Below the pieces are notes generated by a model. That model was not told the DNA's origin and did no database searches. It worked only from the letters and a program-made list of their open reading frames with translations. From the NCBI GenBank assembly GCA_036510975.1, contig DATCCY010000070.1:1-59685 (forward strand): DNA of 59,685 nt, written 5' to 3'. The position numbers were made by a program, and so were the translations under genes. The first letter of the stretch is position 1; every line of letters begins with the position of its first letter. Below, in pieces: positions 49,040 through 58,299 of the stretch. The DNA comes from Longivirga sp036510975. GTDB taxonomy: Bacteria > Actinomycetota > Actinomycetes > S36-B12 > CAIYMF01.

Positions 49040-51127
49040 TCAGGCGGGGACGTGGTCGAGGACGACGTGGCCCTCGTCGTCGGCGTGTCCCCGGCCGTCG
49101 ACCTTCGCGGGCCACCAGAAGCGCTCCCCGAGGATGAAGGCGAGCGCCGGCACGAGCACCGTCCGCACGAGCAGCGTGTCGAGCAGCACGCCGACGCACA
49201 CGATGATGCCCACCTGCGCCAGCGCGATCAGCGGGAGTACGCCGAGCACCGCGAAGACGGCCGCGAGCAGGATGCCCGCACTCGTGATGACGCCGCCGGT
49301 GGCGCGCAGCGCCGAGAGCATGCCGTCGCGAGTGTCGCTGACCATCGCCTCCTCGCGCGCCCGGGTCGCGAGGAAGATGTTGTAGTCGACCCCGAGCGCG
49401 ACGAGGAACAGGAACGACAGCAGCAGCACCTGGTTGTCGAGCGCGGGGTAGTGCAGCACGTGCTCGAACACCCACCACGAGACGCCCAGCGCCGCGAAGA
49501 ACGTGCCGAGCACGGTCGCCACGAGCAACGCGGCCGCAGTGAGCGAGCGCAGCAGCACGACCAGGACCAGCGCCACGAGGACCAGCACGATCGGGATGAC
49601 GACCTTGGCGTCGCGGATCGAGGCCTCCTTCGCGTCGAGCCGCTGCGCGACGTCGCCGCCCACGACGGCGTCGGCCCCGGGCACAGCGCCGACCGCCGCT
49701 CGCAGGGCGCGGATCTGGTCGTAGGACTGCTCGGTGCCCGGATCCCCGGACAGGATCACGTCGACCTGCGCGACGTCGGCCGAGGCCGCACCCGGGGTCG
49801 CCGAGACGACGCCGTCCACGGACTTCGCGGCCGCGACGACGGCGGGGACCGACGCCGGGTTCGTGAGGATCGCGGCGGGTGCGCTCGCCCCCGCGGGGAA
49901 CGCGCTCGAGAGCGTCTCCTGCCCGAGCACCGCCTCGGGCTTCACGCGGAACTGCTCGTTCTGGCTGAGCCCGACCTGGACGCCGATCCCGCCGAGCGCC
50001 ATCACGACGAGCAGCGCGGTCGCACCCGCACCGACGAGGGCGGGACGCCGACGCACGGCCTCCCCGACCCGTCCCCAGAACCGCCCCTCGCGCGGGGCGT
50101 CGCCGACCCGCGGGACGAAGGGCCAGAACAGGCCGCGGCCGAAGACCACCATCGCCGCGGGCAGCACGAAGAGCCCGAACAGCATCGCGACCACGACGCC
50201 GACGGCGGAGGAGAAGCCGATCGCGCGGAGGTTCTCCTGCTGCGCGAGCAGCAGGGCGAGCAGCGAGAGCGTGACCGTGAGGCCCGAGGCGATGATCGCC
50301 TCAGACGTACGCCGCAGAGCGACCTGCATCGCGTGGAACCGGCTGTCCTCCTTGCGAAGACGGTCGCGGTAGCGCGCGATGAGCAGCAGCGCGTAGTCGG
50401 TCGCGGCACCGAACACCAGCACGCTCGTGATGCCGGCGGCCGACGGGTCGACGACGATGCCGAGGTGCGGCGCGAGCAGCGCGACGAGCTTCGTCGTCAC
50501 CTGCTCGGCGACGCCGACGACGGTGAGCGGCACCAGCCACAGCCACGGGCTGCGGTAGGTGATGAGCAGCAGCACGGCCACGATCGAGGCGGTCGCGAGC
50601 AGCAGCGTGGTGTCCGCGCCCTCGAAGACCTTGGTCAGGTCGGTGATGATGGCGGGGCCGCCGGTCACCTGGGCCTGCAGCCCGGACGGGAGATCCGCCG
50701 CGGCGACCTTGCGGATCTCGGTGACCTTCGGACCCACGGCCGAGTCGTCCGTGGTGTCGACTGGGACCGCGACCACGGCGACCGTGCCGTCCGTCGAGTA
50801 GGTCGGCGGCGCCGTCCGCCCCCCGACCGCGAGCGGCGCGAGCGCAGTGGCGCGGGCCGTGATCGCCGCCTTGTCCTCCGCGCTCAGCGGGGCGCCGTCG
50901 GTGCTGCTGTAGACGACGATCGCGGGGGCGACGCCGTCGCTGGGCAGCGACTTCTGGCGCAGCTCGGCCTCGGCCGACTGGTAGCTCGTCGGGAGCCCGC
51001 TGGAGACGAGCGGCGCGACCTTGGCCGGTGCGGGTGCGGCCATGATCGCGCCCACGATCAGCACGATGAGGCCGAGCAGCAGGAAGGCGTTGCGACGACG
51101 CGCGACGTGGGCGGTCGGGAAGGACAC
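49040..51127 (-). CDS. MMPL-family transporter
   Basis: The 695-residue RND-type membrane protein has a first helix (LLLGLIVLIVGAIMA), a first periplasmic domain, a six-helix group with GAATDYALLLIARYRDRL, a second domain (about 375-500) and a second helix set with GVDYNIFLATRAREEAM. The GxxxDY core is conserved. MMPL proteins export lipids or drugs using the proton gradient. It diverges from a MarR gene across two operators, so it is probably a repressed efflux pump. Confidence 0.92.
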   Translation of the reverse strand: MSFPTAHVARRRNAFLLLGLIVLIVGAIMAAPAPAKVAPLVSSGLPTSYQSAEAELRQKSLPSDGVAPAIVVYSSTDGAPLSAEDKAAITARATALAPLAVGGRTAPPTYSTDGTVAVVAVPVDTTDDSAVGPKVTEIRKVAAADLPSGLQAQVTGGPAIITDLTKVFEGADTTLLLATASIVAVLLLITYRSPWLWLVPLTVVGVAEQVTTKLVALLAPHLGIVVDPSAAGITSVLVFGAATDYALLLIARYRDRLRKEDSRFHAMQVALRRTSEAIIASGLTVTLSLLALLLAQQENLRAIGFSSAVGVVVAMLFGLFVLPAAMVVFGRGLFWPFVPRVGDAPREGRFWGRVGEAVRRRPALVGAGATALLVVMALGGIGVQVGLSQNEQFRVKPEAVLGQETLSSAFPAGASAPAAILTNPASVPAVVAAAKSVDGVVSATPGAASADVAQVDVILSGDPGTEQSYDQIRALRAAVGAVPGADAVVGGDVAQRLDAKEASIRDAKVVIPIVLVLVALVLVVLLRSLTAAALLVATVLGTFFAALGVSWWVFEHVLHYPALDNQVLLLSFLFLVALGVDYNIFLATRAREEAMVSDTRDGMLSALRATGGVITSAGILLAAVFAVLGVLPLIALAQVGIIVCVGVLLDTLLVRTVLVPALAFILGERFWWPAKVDGRGHADDEGHVVLDHVPA

Positions 51128-51167
51128 GAGGACTCCAGACGTACGGGGGTGCAGGACGGGCGGTCAT

Positions 51168-51186
51168 TCGCTAGATTGCCTAGCGA
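51168..51186. promoter_or_regulatory. MarR operator 1
   Basis: TCGCTAG-ATTGC-CTAGCGA: 7-bp arms. It lies on the MMPL side of the spacer, 41 bp from its start. Confidence 0.75.
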
Positions 51187-51205
51187 GATGCACACTAACC
51201 CGAAA

Positions 51206-51226
51206 GTCACTAGACTGTCTAGTGAC
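51206..51226. promoter_or_regulatory. MarR operator 2, abutting the marR start codon
   Basis: GTCACTAGAC and GTCTAGTGAC are perfect 10-bp arms around T. It ends at 51226, directly before ATG 51227. It contains TAGACT (51211-51216), a possible -10 for a leaderless transcript. Confidence 0.85.
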
Positions 51227-51718
51227 ATGGACGGTACCGCGACCTCCCCGGACCCGCACCTCGGCGCCCCCGAGGGCTGGCCTGCCTCCGCGGTCGCCGA
51301 CGCCCTCTACGCCGTGCTCCGCGCGACACCCGAGACACGCGTGGGCATCGCCCGGCGACTCGACCTCAACCCGAGCGAGGTCGATGCGATGGAGCACCTC
51401 ATGGGCGAGCCGATCGGGCCGGTCGAGCTCTCCCGCCGGCTGCACATGACCTCGGCGTCCGCGACCGTGCTCGTCGACCGGCTCGAGGAGGCCGGCCACG
51501 TCGTCCGCGAGCCCGACCCCACCGACGGCCGACGGCGGGTCGTGCGCCCGACCGCGCCGGGGATGGCGTCGGTCTACGCGCAGATCGGGCCGATGGTCGC
51601 CGACCTCGTCGCCGCGGAGGACGGCATGACCGAGCACGAGCGCACCGTCGTCGTCGACTACCTCACCCGCGTACTGCACGTGCTTGAGCGTCACGGCGAG
51701 GTCCTGCCGCCGGGCTGA
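51227..51718 (+). CDS. MarR-family transcriptional regulator
   Basis: The 163-residue protein has a winged helix: IGPVELSRRLHMTSASATVLVDRLEEAGHVVREPDPTDGRRRVV (core ATVLVDRLEEAGHVVREPD). It is expected to repress itself and the divergent MMPL gene through the two operators, with a small-molecule inducer. Start ATG 51227 follows the operator with no ribosome-binding site; ATG 51188 (in frame, 13 codons longer) is the alternative. A 13-bp terminator follows. Confidence 0.9.
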   Translation: MDGTATSPDPHLGAPEGWPASAVADALYAVLRATPETRVGIARRLDLNPSEVDAMEHLMGEPIGPVELSRRLHMTSASATVLVDRLEEAGHVVREPDPTDGRRRVVRPTAPGMASVYAQIGPMVADLVAAEDGMTEHERTVVVDYLTRVLHVLERHGEVLPPG

Positions 51719-51728
51719 TCCAGGGGTG

Positions 51729-51763
51729 GCTCGACGGCCGGCACGGGGGACCGGCCGTCGAGC
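51729..51763 (+). terminator. Perfect 13-bp terminator hairpin after marR
   Basis: GCTCGACGGCCGG (51729-51741) and CCGGCCGTCGAGC (51751-51763) pair perfectly around a 9-nt loop, 10 bp after the marR stop. Confidence 0.85.
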
Positions 51764-51791
51764 GTCCCCCTCGTGCTGCTACCAATGCCGC

Positions 51792-52385
51792 ATGAGCATC
51801 GTGGTCGAGGTGCGCGAGATCGGTCGCGGCGCGTGGGCGGCGGCGACCCCGCTGGCCGCGCGGGCGTTCTTCGACGAGGAGTTCATCGTCGGGATGCTCG
51901 GTCCGGATCCGTTGCGTCGCTGGGCCGATGCGCATCACTTCTACTCCGTCGAGCCGTTCGACGAGACCGCCGTCCACCTCGCCACGTTCCTCGACGACGT
52001 GCTCGTCGGCATCATCCGGATCTCGCCGTACGGCTCCTGCTTCGTGTGCCACCACATCGACCCGACGACTCCGCCGGAGGACGAGATCCTCGCGCGCGAC
52101 TGGCGTTTCGAGGTCGAGGTGCTCGAGGCGCACCAGGGCTACGCCGACCACGCGTGGATCTCGCGCGTGGCGGTCGAGCCGCAGCTGCACGGAACCGGGC
52201 TCGGCAAGGCCCTCGTCGACGCCGCCGTCGCGCACCTCGCGGCCAGCGGCCCCGGCACCGTGCTGCTCGAGTGCCTCGCGCAGCGCGAGTCCTTCTACAC
52301 CGGTCGCGGGTTCCGTCGGGTCGGCGAGGTCGTCGACGTGCACGCGGACACGTCGTACCTCATGCGCATCGACCTGCCCCGCTGA
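51792..52385 (+). CDS. GNAT-family N-acetyltransferase
   Basis: The 197-residue protein has ISRVAVEPQLHGTGLGKALVDAAVAHL (acetyl-CoA motif A, Q/RxxGxG/A as QLHGTGLG) and a final FYTGRGFRRVGEVVD. An N-terminal region with FDEEFIVGMLG and a Cys-His rich segment (CFVCHHIDP) is less typical. Substrate unknown. It converges on the ADH gene, 9 bp away. TACCAA before the ATG could be part of a leaderless promoter. Confidence 0.87.
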   Translation: MSIVVEVREIGRGAWAAATPLAARAFFDEEFIVGMLGPDPLRRWADAHHFYSVEPFDETAVHLATFLDDVLVGIIRISPYGSCFVCHHIDPTTPPEDEILARDWRFEVEVLEAHQGYADHAWISRVAVEPQLHGTGLGKALVDAAVAHLAASGPGTVLLECLAQRESFYTGRGFRRVGEVVDVHADTSYLMRIDLPR

Positions 52386-52394
52386 CGTCGACCC

Positions 52395-53492
52395 TCAGGG
52401 GATCAGGAGCTGGCGCAGGGTGGCACCCGAGGCCAGGTCGTCCAGGGCCGCGGCGGCCTCGTCAAGGGGACGTCGGGCCGAGACCATCTCCTCGAGGCGC
52501 AGGTCGCCCGACATCACGAGGTCGACGAGCTGGGGGATGTCGACTGCCGGGCGGATCCCGCCGTAGTTCGAGCCGAGGATGCGCTGGTCGAGCTCGACGA
52601 GGACCAGCGGGTCGAACGACGCCGAGGAGCCCTCCGGGGGGATCCCCACGACGACCGCCGTGCCCCCGAGGCCGAGCAACCGGATCGCCTGCTCGGTCGT
52701 CGACGTCCGGCCGATGGCGTCGAAGGCGTAGTCGGCACCGTCCGGGAGCAGGTCGCGCAGCCACACGTCGAGCTGGTCGCCCGTGCCGACGACGGCGTCG
52801 GTGGCGCCGTGGGTCAGCGCGAGGTCGACCTTGTCCTGACGCAGGTCGACCGCCACGATCCGGGCCGCGCCGGCCAGTCGAGCCCCCTGCACCACGCTCA
52901 GCCCGACGCCTCCGCACCCGATGACGACCACGGTCGAGCCCGGCTCGACCTTCGCGGTGTTGCGCACGGCGCCGACGCCGGTCGCCACCGCGCAGCCCAC
53001 GAGGGCGATGAGGTCGAGGGGCGCGTCGTCGCGCACCTTGATCGCGCCGGACTCCGGGACGACGGCGTACTCGGCGTAGGACGACACCGCGAGGTAGTGG
53101 TACGCCGGGCGGCCGTCGACGGACAGCCGGGTGGTGCCGTCGTTGAGCCCGCCGGTCGGACCGACGACCTTGGCGGCCACCTCGCAGCGAGCCTCGACAC
53201 CCGCGCGGCAGTGCCGGCACTCGCCGCACGGCGCGACCCAGGACAGGACGACGTGGTCGCCAGGCGTCAGCGTCGTGACGTCCGGACCGACCTCCACGAC
53301 GGTCCCGGACCCCTCGTGGCCGAGCACGGTGGGCAGCCGTCGCGTCCACTCCCCGCGGACGACGTGGAGGTCGCTGTGGCACACACCGGCGGCCGCAATC
53401 TTCACGAGCACCTCGTGCGAGCGCGGAGCGTCGAGGTGCACCTCGGTGACCTCGAGCGGAGCGTCGACCCCGCGGAACACGACTGCCTGCAT
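52395..53492 (-). CDS. Zinc-dependent alcohol dehydrogenase
   Basis: The 365-residue MDR enzyme has catalytic zinc ligands in GVCHSDLHVV (Cys) and GHEGSG (His-Glu), the structural zinc loop CGECRHCRAGVEARC, and the Rossmann motif GCGGVGLSV. The GLNDGTTR and YHYLAVSSYAEYAV segments are typical of actinobacterial NDMA/mycothiol-type aldehyde-alcohol dehydrogenases, so a nicotinoprotein is possible. GAGGAG precedes ATG 53492. It diverges from the SDR gene. Confidence 0.92.
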   Translation of the reverse strand: MQAVVFRGVDAPLEVTEVHLDAPRSHEVLVKIAAAGVCHSDLHVVRGEWTRRLPTVLGHEGSGTVVEVGPDVTTLTPGDHVVLSWVAPCGECRHCRAGVEARCEVAAKVVGPTGGLNDGTTRLSVDGRPAYHYLAVSSYAEYAVVPESGAIKVRDDAPLDLIALVGCAVATGVGAVRNTAKVEPGSTVVVIGCGGVGLSVVQGARLAGAARIVAVDLRQDKVDLALTHGATDAVVGTGDQLDVWLRDLLPDGADYAFDAIGRTSTTEQAIRLLGLGGTAVVVGIPPEGSSASFDPLVLVELDQRILGSNYGGIRPAVDIPQLVDLVMSGDLRLEEMVSARRPLDEAAAALDDLASGATLRQLLIP

Positions 53493-53672
53493 GACCACTC
53501 CTCGCCGTCGGCCGGGGCGCCGATCCTGACCTCGTCGTAGGACGGCGCCGTGCGTGACCTGCAGACCGTACGGCAGCCCGGCCGCGATCGCGTCCGCTGC
53601 GTCCCGTTCGTCCGGGGGTCTAGCGTCCGACGCGAGGGCGTGCCCTGGCCACGCCCACGGAGAGGGACGGAC

Positions 53673-54431
53673 ATGGACACCACCCGGCATGCCGGCAAGG
53701 TCGCGATCGTCACCGGCGCCGCGAACGGCATCGGCCGCGCGACCGCACTGCGCTTGGCACGCGAGGGCGCACGCGTCGTCGGCTGCGACGCCAACCCGGC
53801 CGCGATCGACGAGACCCGCGCGGCCTTCGCCGCCGATGGCGTCGACGTCGAGCTGCTGCAGGTCGATGTCACGAAGCAGGAGGACGTCGACCGCCTGGTG
53901 GCCGCGGCCGGACCGCGGATCGACATCCTGGCCAACGTCGCCGGGATCATGGACCACTTCATGCCCCTCGGCGAGGTCGACGACGCCACCTGGAACCGCG
54001 TCCTCGACGTCAACCTCACCGGTGTCATGCGCCTGACCCGCGCGGTGATCCCGATGATGACGGCGCAGGGCGGCGGTGCGATCGTGACAGTGGCGTCGAA
54101 GGCCTCGCTCGGCGCCGGCGCTTCAGGAGTGGCCTACGCCGCGTCCAAGCACGGAGTGATCGGTCTCGTGAAGAGCGTCGCGTACTACTACGGGCCCGAC
54201 AGGATCCGTTCCAACGCCGTGCTTCCCGGCCCGGTCGAGACGGCCATCGGTGCGACGGCCGCGCCCGCCAACGAGTGGACGATGCAGCGCGCCATGCTCT
54301 CGATGGCCACGATGAGCGCGCCGGCGCAGCCGGACGAGATCGCCACGGCCGTGTCGTGGCTCGCCAGCGACGAGGCTTCGAACGTCAACGGCGCGATCCT
54401 CAGCGACGACGGCGGCTGGTCCTCCGCCTGA
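53673..54431 (+). CDS. Short-chain dehydrogenase/reductase (classical SDR)
   Basis: The 252-residue enzyme has VAIVTGAANGIGRATAL (cofactor TGxxxGIG), LANVAGIM (NNAG variant), VASKASLGAGASGVAYAASKHG (Ser, Tyr-x-x-x-Lys), and a C-terminal ILSDDGGWSSA. It likely oxidises a hydroxyl group with NAD. ATG 53673 follows GGAGAGGG. TAGCGT near 53621 is the candidate -10, and GGGCGTG/CACGCCC can form a hairpin in the leader. Confidence 0.91.
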   Translation: MDTTRHAGKVAIVTGAANGIGRATALRLAREGARVVGCDANPAAIDETRAAFAADGVDVELLQVDVTKQEDVDRLVAAAGPRIDILANVAGIMDHFMPLGEVDDATWNRVLDVNLTGVMRLTRAVIPMMTAQGGGAIVTVASKASLGAGASGVAYAASKHGVIGLVKSVAYYYGPDRIRSNAVLPGPVETAIGATAAPANEWTMQRAMLSMATMSAPAQPDEIATAVSWLASDEASNVNGAILSDDGGWSSA

Positions 54432-54457
54432 CGCCGACCACAGACTCCGATGCAGGT

Positions 54458-55294
54458 CTAGTGGGAGCGCAGGACGGTGCGGAGGTCGCGGGGCGGGTGG
54501 CCGGTCAGGTCGCGGACGGCCGTCGACACCTCGGCGAGCTCACCGCCGGCGATCGCGGTGTAGGTCGACACCCACGCGTCGACCTGCCACGGCTGCGCGC
54601 CGTAGACGGCTCGTGAGGCGTAGGCCTCCGCGACGGTCTCCCGGACGTAGGTCGTGGGTCGGCCCGTCTCCTCGCCGATGATCCGCGCGACGTCGTCGAA
54701 CGAGAGCGCCTCCGGACCGGTGAGCGGGTACGCCGTGCCCCGGTGGGCCGACGGGTCGCGCAGCACCGCGACGGCCACGTCCGCGACGTCGTCGACCGCG
54801 AGCAGCGACACCCGCCCGTCGCCGGCCGGCCCGCGGATGGCGCCGTCGGCACCGACGAAGTCGGGCATGACGTCGGCGTAGAAGTTGTCGCGCAGGCAGG
54901 TGAACGCCATCCCGCTCGCGGCGAGGATCCGCTCGGTGGCCCAGTGGTCTCGCGCGAGGGTGAACACGGCATCGGGAGCGGCCCCGAGGAACGACGCGTA
55001 GACGACGTGGCCGACCCCCGAGGTGCGTGCCCCCTCGACGAACGACCGGTGCTGCTCGACGCGGTCGGCCGACTCGGAGCCCGAGACCATGAGGACGATG
55101 TCGACGCCCTCGAGCGCACGCCGCACCGCCTCGGTGTCGGCGTAGGTGGCGACGGCGACCTCGGCGCGATCCAGACGCGGAGCGCGGGCCGGGTCACGCA
55201 CGACGAGTCGCTGGTCGACGCCGCCCGCGGCGAGCGCGCGCGCCACGCGTCCGCCGACCCGACCGGTAGCGCCCGTGACGGCCACGAGTGTCAT
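54458..55294 (-). CDS. NmrA/NAD(P)-binding SDR-like protein
   Basis: The 278-residue atypical SDR begins VAVTGATGRVGGRVARAL (TGATGxxG) and has SFLGAAPDAVFTLARDHWATERIL and the YADVMPDF segment seen in NmrA/HSCARG quinone reductase-like proteins. Lacks an obvious classical Tyr-x-x-x-Lys. It may reduce or sense NADPH. It converges with the SDR gene and diverges from the ALDH gene; no operon partner is visible. Confidence 0.88.
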   Translation of the reverse strand: MTLVAVTGATGRVGGRVARALAAGGVDQRLVVRDPARAPRLDRAEVAVATYADTEAVRRALEGVDIVLMVSGSESADRVEQHRSFVEGARTSGVGHVVYASFLGAAPDAVFTLARDHWATERILAASGMAFTCLRDNFYADVMPDFVGADGAIRGPAGDGRVSLLAVDDVADVAVAVLRDPSAHRGTAYPLTGPEALSFDDVARIIGEETGRPTTYVRETVAEAYASRAVYGAQPWQVDAWVSTYTAIAGGELAEVSTAVRDLTGHPPRDLRTVLRSH

Positions 55295-55407
55295 GCCGCC
55301 TCAACCGCCCTCGTCCCCGGGCTGTTCCCACGCCGGCCACCTCGCGGCCCGTGGAGAAGACGCGCCGTCTAGGGTCGCCGTCGGGGGTACGACGACAGGA
55401 GCATCGG

Positions 55408-56859
55408 ATGAGCCGGCAGATCACCTCGGTCGTGGGCGGGAGCGCCGTCGAGGGCGGCGACGCGCACGCGGACCTCAACCCGTCGGACCTCGGCGACGTC
55501 GTCCTCGAGTACGGCGGGGTCGACGCCGCCACGGCGAGGACGGCGATCGAGGCCGCGGCCGCGGCGTTCCCCGCGTGGTCGCGAACCACGCCGTGGGAGA
55601 GGTCGACCGTGCTCGACAGGGCGGGCACCGAGGTGCTCGCTCGTGCCGACGAGCTCGGCGACCTGCTCGCCCGCGAGGAGGGCAAGACCCTTCCTGAGGC
55701 GCGCGGCGAGGTCGTGCGCGCGGGCCAGATCCTCAAGTACTTCGCGGGCAACGTGCTCGCACCGCACGGGCACCTGCTCGACTCCGTGCGCGCCGGGGTC
55801 GAGGTGTCGGTGACGCGCGAGCCGATCGGCGTCGTCAGCGTGATCACACCCTGGAACTTCCCGATCGCCATCCCCGCGTGGAAGATCGCGCCGGCGCTGG
55901 CTCACGGCAACACCGTGGTGTTCAAGCCCGCGGAGCTCGTGCCCGGCAGCGCATGGGAGCTCGTCGACATCCTCAACCGCGCCGGCCTGCCCGCGGGTGC
56001 GCTCAACCTCGTCCTGGGACGCGGCTCGGTTGTCGGTCCCATGCTGACGACCGACCCGCTCATCAACGGCGTCACGTTCACCGGCTCGGTCGGCACCGGG
56101 CGCGGCATCCTCGACGCGCACGCGCCGCTGGGCCGCAAGGTGCAGCTCGAGCTCGGCGGGAAGAACCCGCTCGTGGTCGTCGACGACGCCGACCTCGCCG
56201 TCGCCGTCGAGTGCCTCGTGCAGGGCGGCTTCGGCTCGACCGGCCAGCGCTGCACGGCGTCGTCCTTCGCCGTCGTCACCGATGCGATCCACGGCCGGCT
56301 CGTCGAGGCCGTGCGCGAGCGGCTGTCGCGCTGGACCGTCGGCGACGCCCGCGGCGCGGGCGTCGACATGGGTCCGGTGGTCGACCCCTCGCAGCTCGAG
56401 GTCGACCTGCGCTACCTCGAGGTCGCGCGCGCCGAGGGTGGCGAGGTGCTCGGCGGCGAGCTGCTCGACCTCGGCACGAAGGGTCACTACCTCTCCCCCG
56501 CGCTGGTGCTCGGCACGTCGTCGACCGACACGATCAACCGCGAGGAGGTCTTCGGACCGGTCGTCTCGGTGATCCGGGTGTCGGACTACGACGAGGCGCT
56601 GGCGACGGCGAACTCGAGCACGATGAACCTCTCGGCCGGCATCGTCACCACCGACCTCGCGACGGCATCGCACTTCCGGCGCTCGAGCAAGGCGGGGATG
56701 GTGATGGTCAACCTGCCGACCGCCGGCGTCGACTTCCACGTGCCGTTCGGCGGTCGCGGCGACTCCAGCCACGGCCCGCGCGAGCAGGGCTTCGCCGCGA
56801 TCGACTTCTTCACCACCAGCAAGACGGCGTACACCGCGCCCGGCACGCCGACGAGCTGA
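55408..56859 (+). CDS. Aldehyde dehydrogenase (semialdehyde dehydrogenase-like)
   Basis: The 483-residue NAD(P)-dependent enzyme has TPWNFPIAIPAWKIAPALAHGNTVVFKPAE, FTGSVGTGRGI, LELGGKNPLVV (Glu) and GSTGQRCTASS (Cys), then EEVFGPVVSVI. It is closest by eye to alpha-ketoglutaric-semialdehyde or succinate-semialdehyde dehydrogenases. AGGAG is 8 nt before ATG 55408. TAGGGT at about 55371 is a likely -10. No cluster partner identifies the pathway. Confidence 0.9.
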   Translation: MSRQITSVVGGSAVEGGDAHADLNPSDLGDVVLEYGGVDAATARTAIEAAAAAFPAWSRTTPWERSTVLDRAGTEVLARADELGDLLAREEGKTLPEARGEVVRAGQILKYFAGNVLAPHGHLLDSVRAGVEVSVTREPIGVVSVITPWNFPIAIPAWKIAPALAHGNTVVFKPAELVPGSAWELVDILNRAGLPAGALNLVLGRGSVVGPMLTTDPLINGVTFTGSVGTGRGILDAHAPLGRKVQLELGGKNPLVVVDDADLAVAVECLVQGGFGSTGQRCTASSFAVVTDAIHGRLVEAVRERLSRWTVGDARGAGVDMGPVVDPSQLEVDLRYLEVARAEGGEVLGGELLDLGTKGHYLSPALVLGTSSTDTINREEVFGPVVSVIRVSDYDEALATANSSTMNLSAGIVTTDLATASHFRRSSKAGMVMVNLPTAGVDFHVPFGGRGDSSHGPREQGFAAIDFFTTSKTAYTAPGTPTS

Positions 56860-57158
56860 CCGCCGAGCCGGCGGGCTCCTCACAGGCGAGCTCGACCGTC
56901 GGCTGGGTCCGACTGCGCACGGGTCGGTGGACGACGCGGACCATCCCCGGATCCGCTGCGGCCTGCGTGGGCTGGCGCGGCACGGATCTCGTCATGCAGA
57001 GCAACCCGGTCATCGGCAGGACCGACATCGAGTCGGTGGGCGCTGACGGAGTCGTGCGGATGGTCGGCTCGTACACCTACGGTCCGGACACCGGGGACCA
57101 GTCCGCGCTCAACGAGTTGTCCGTGGCGCTCGACCGGTTGCCGCTGCCGGCGGGATGA
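56860..57158 (+). pseudogene. Gene remnant between ALDH and HNH genes
   Basis: After the ALDH stop an open frame reads VGWVRLRTGRW..., GSYTYGPDTGDQSALNEL and stops at TGA 57158. There is no start codon until ATG 56995 (54 residues), and no ribosome-binding site. It looks like the C-terminal piece of a lost gene. It is in the same frame as the HNH ORF 39 bp downstream. Confidence 0.35.
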
Positions 57159-57197
57159 CATCAGGTCGCACCCCGCCCTCACGGACAGCAACCGATC

Positions 57198-58196
57198 GTG
57201 GTGTCCGGGATGTACGAGCGGATCACCGCGCACGCGAAGGACCTCCAGCGCGAGCGCCGCGCCGCGACCCGCGACCCCGACCCGGGCCTCCCCGGTGGCG
57301 CAGCCCTCGAAGCCGACGGAGCCGTCGGAGCCGTCGGTGCGGTCGGGGCCGACTCGCCCGGCCGCCCGACGGTCGACGACGAGTGGTCCGACCGCACCCT
57401 GGACAACTGCCACGCCGACGCCCTGACCGACTTCGTCCTCCACGACGACGACGCCGACGGCGGCGACGGCGAAGGCGGCGAGGACGACCGCGGCGTCGAG
57501 TGCCGCACCGGTCCCGGCCTCGACGACCGGGGCGGCCGCGACCCCGCCGGCACCCGGCCCCGAGGACACCACCGACCCCGACGCCGACGACGGGCACCAC
57601 GCATCGAGGGCCGCCTCGTGATCGACCTCGCGACCCTGCGCGGCGAGGCCGACCACCCCTGCCTGCTCGACGGCACCCCCGTGCCCGCGCAGGTCGGACG
57701 CCGCCTCGCCCGCGACATCGCCCACTGGCGGCGGATGGTCACCGACCCCGTCGACGGACACCTCCTCGACGACGGCCGACGCACCTACCTGCCCGAACCC
57801 CTGCGCACCTTCGTCCTCGAACGCGACCGCACCTGCCGCAACCCCTGGTGCGACCAACCCACCACCCGCTGCCAGCTCCACCACGCCACCGACTACCCCG
57901 ACGGCCCCAGCGACACCACCAACACCGGAGAACTCTGCGCGGACTGCCACCGCATCAAGACCGACCACGCCGCCTTCCTCGACCACTCCGCCCCCGACGG
58001 CTCCGCCACCTGGCGCACCGCCTGGGGCCAGACCATCCCCCTCACACCCACCCGCTACCTCGACGACGGCGGCACGTCCGAGCGGGCGGTCTCGGGAGTC
58101 CGCCACGTCCGCGGAGTTCTCGACCGCCTCGCAGACCACCCAGCTCCGCGAAGCTTCGCTCCGCCCGACGACCCAGGCGACGCCCCGCCGTTCTAG
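57198..58196 (+). CDS. HNH endonuclease domain protein, 5'-truncated (DUF222 part lost)
   Basis: The 332-residue frame starts inside a DUF222 region (VVSGMYERITAHAKDLQ) and keeps the complete HNH domain: FVLERDRTCRNPWC, CQLHHATDYPDG, TNTGELCADCHRIKTDH. The N-terminal half of DUF222 is missing upstream of the GTG, and a low-complexity Gly/Asp region (about 40-120) follows. DUF222-HNH genes occur in many copies in Nocardioidaceae and often degrade, so this may be a pseudogene or a shortened product. No phage genes are near. Confidence 0.75.
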   Translation: MVSGMYERITAHAKDLQRERRAATRDPDPGLPGGAALEADGAVGAVGAVGADSPGRPTVDDEWSDRTLDNCHADALTDFVLHDDDADGGDGEGGEDDRGVECRTGPGLDDRGGRDPAGTRPRGHHRPRRRRRAPRIEGRLVIDLATLRGEADHPCLLDGTPVPAQVGRRLARDIAHWRRMVTDPVDGHLLDDGRRTYLPEPLRTFVLERDRTCRNPWCDQPTTRCQLHHATDYPDGPSDTTNTGELCADCHRIKTDHAAFLDHSAPDGSATWRTAWGQTIPLTPTRYLDDGGTSERAVSGVRHVRGVLDRLADHPAPRSFAPPDDPGDAPPF

Positions 58197-58299
58197 CCCT
58201 ATGTCATCGCGGCGCCCGACGGCACCGGATGCCGCCTCGAGCGACCAGATGCCGGACCGGATCGGCCAGTACGCCCAGGCGCGGGGAGAATGCGCTCTC

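Noticed and set aside
49052..51226. Long plus-strand open frame leading into marR
   Set aside because: Antisense to the MMPL gene with low-complexity Arg/Asp/His composition; only the part from 51227 (or 51188) encodes MarR.
56860..58196. Prophage or integrative element boundary
   Set aside because: No integrase, attachment-site repeat or tRNA nearby; HNH genes of this type are common singletons.
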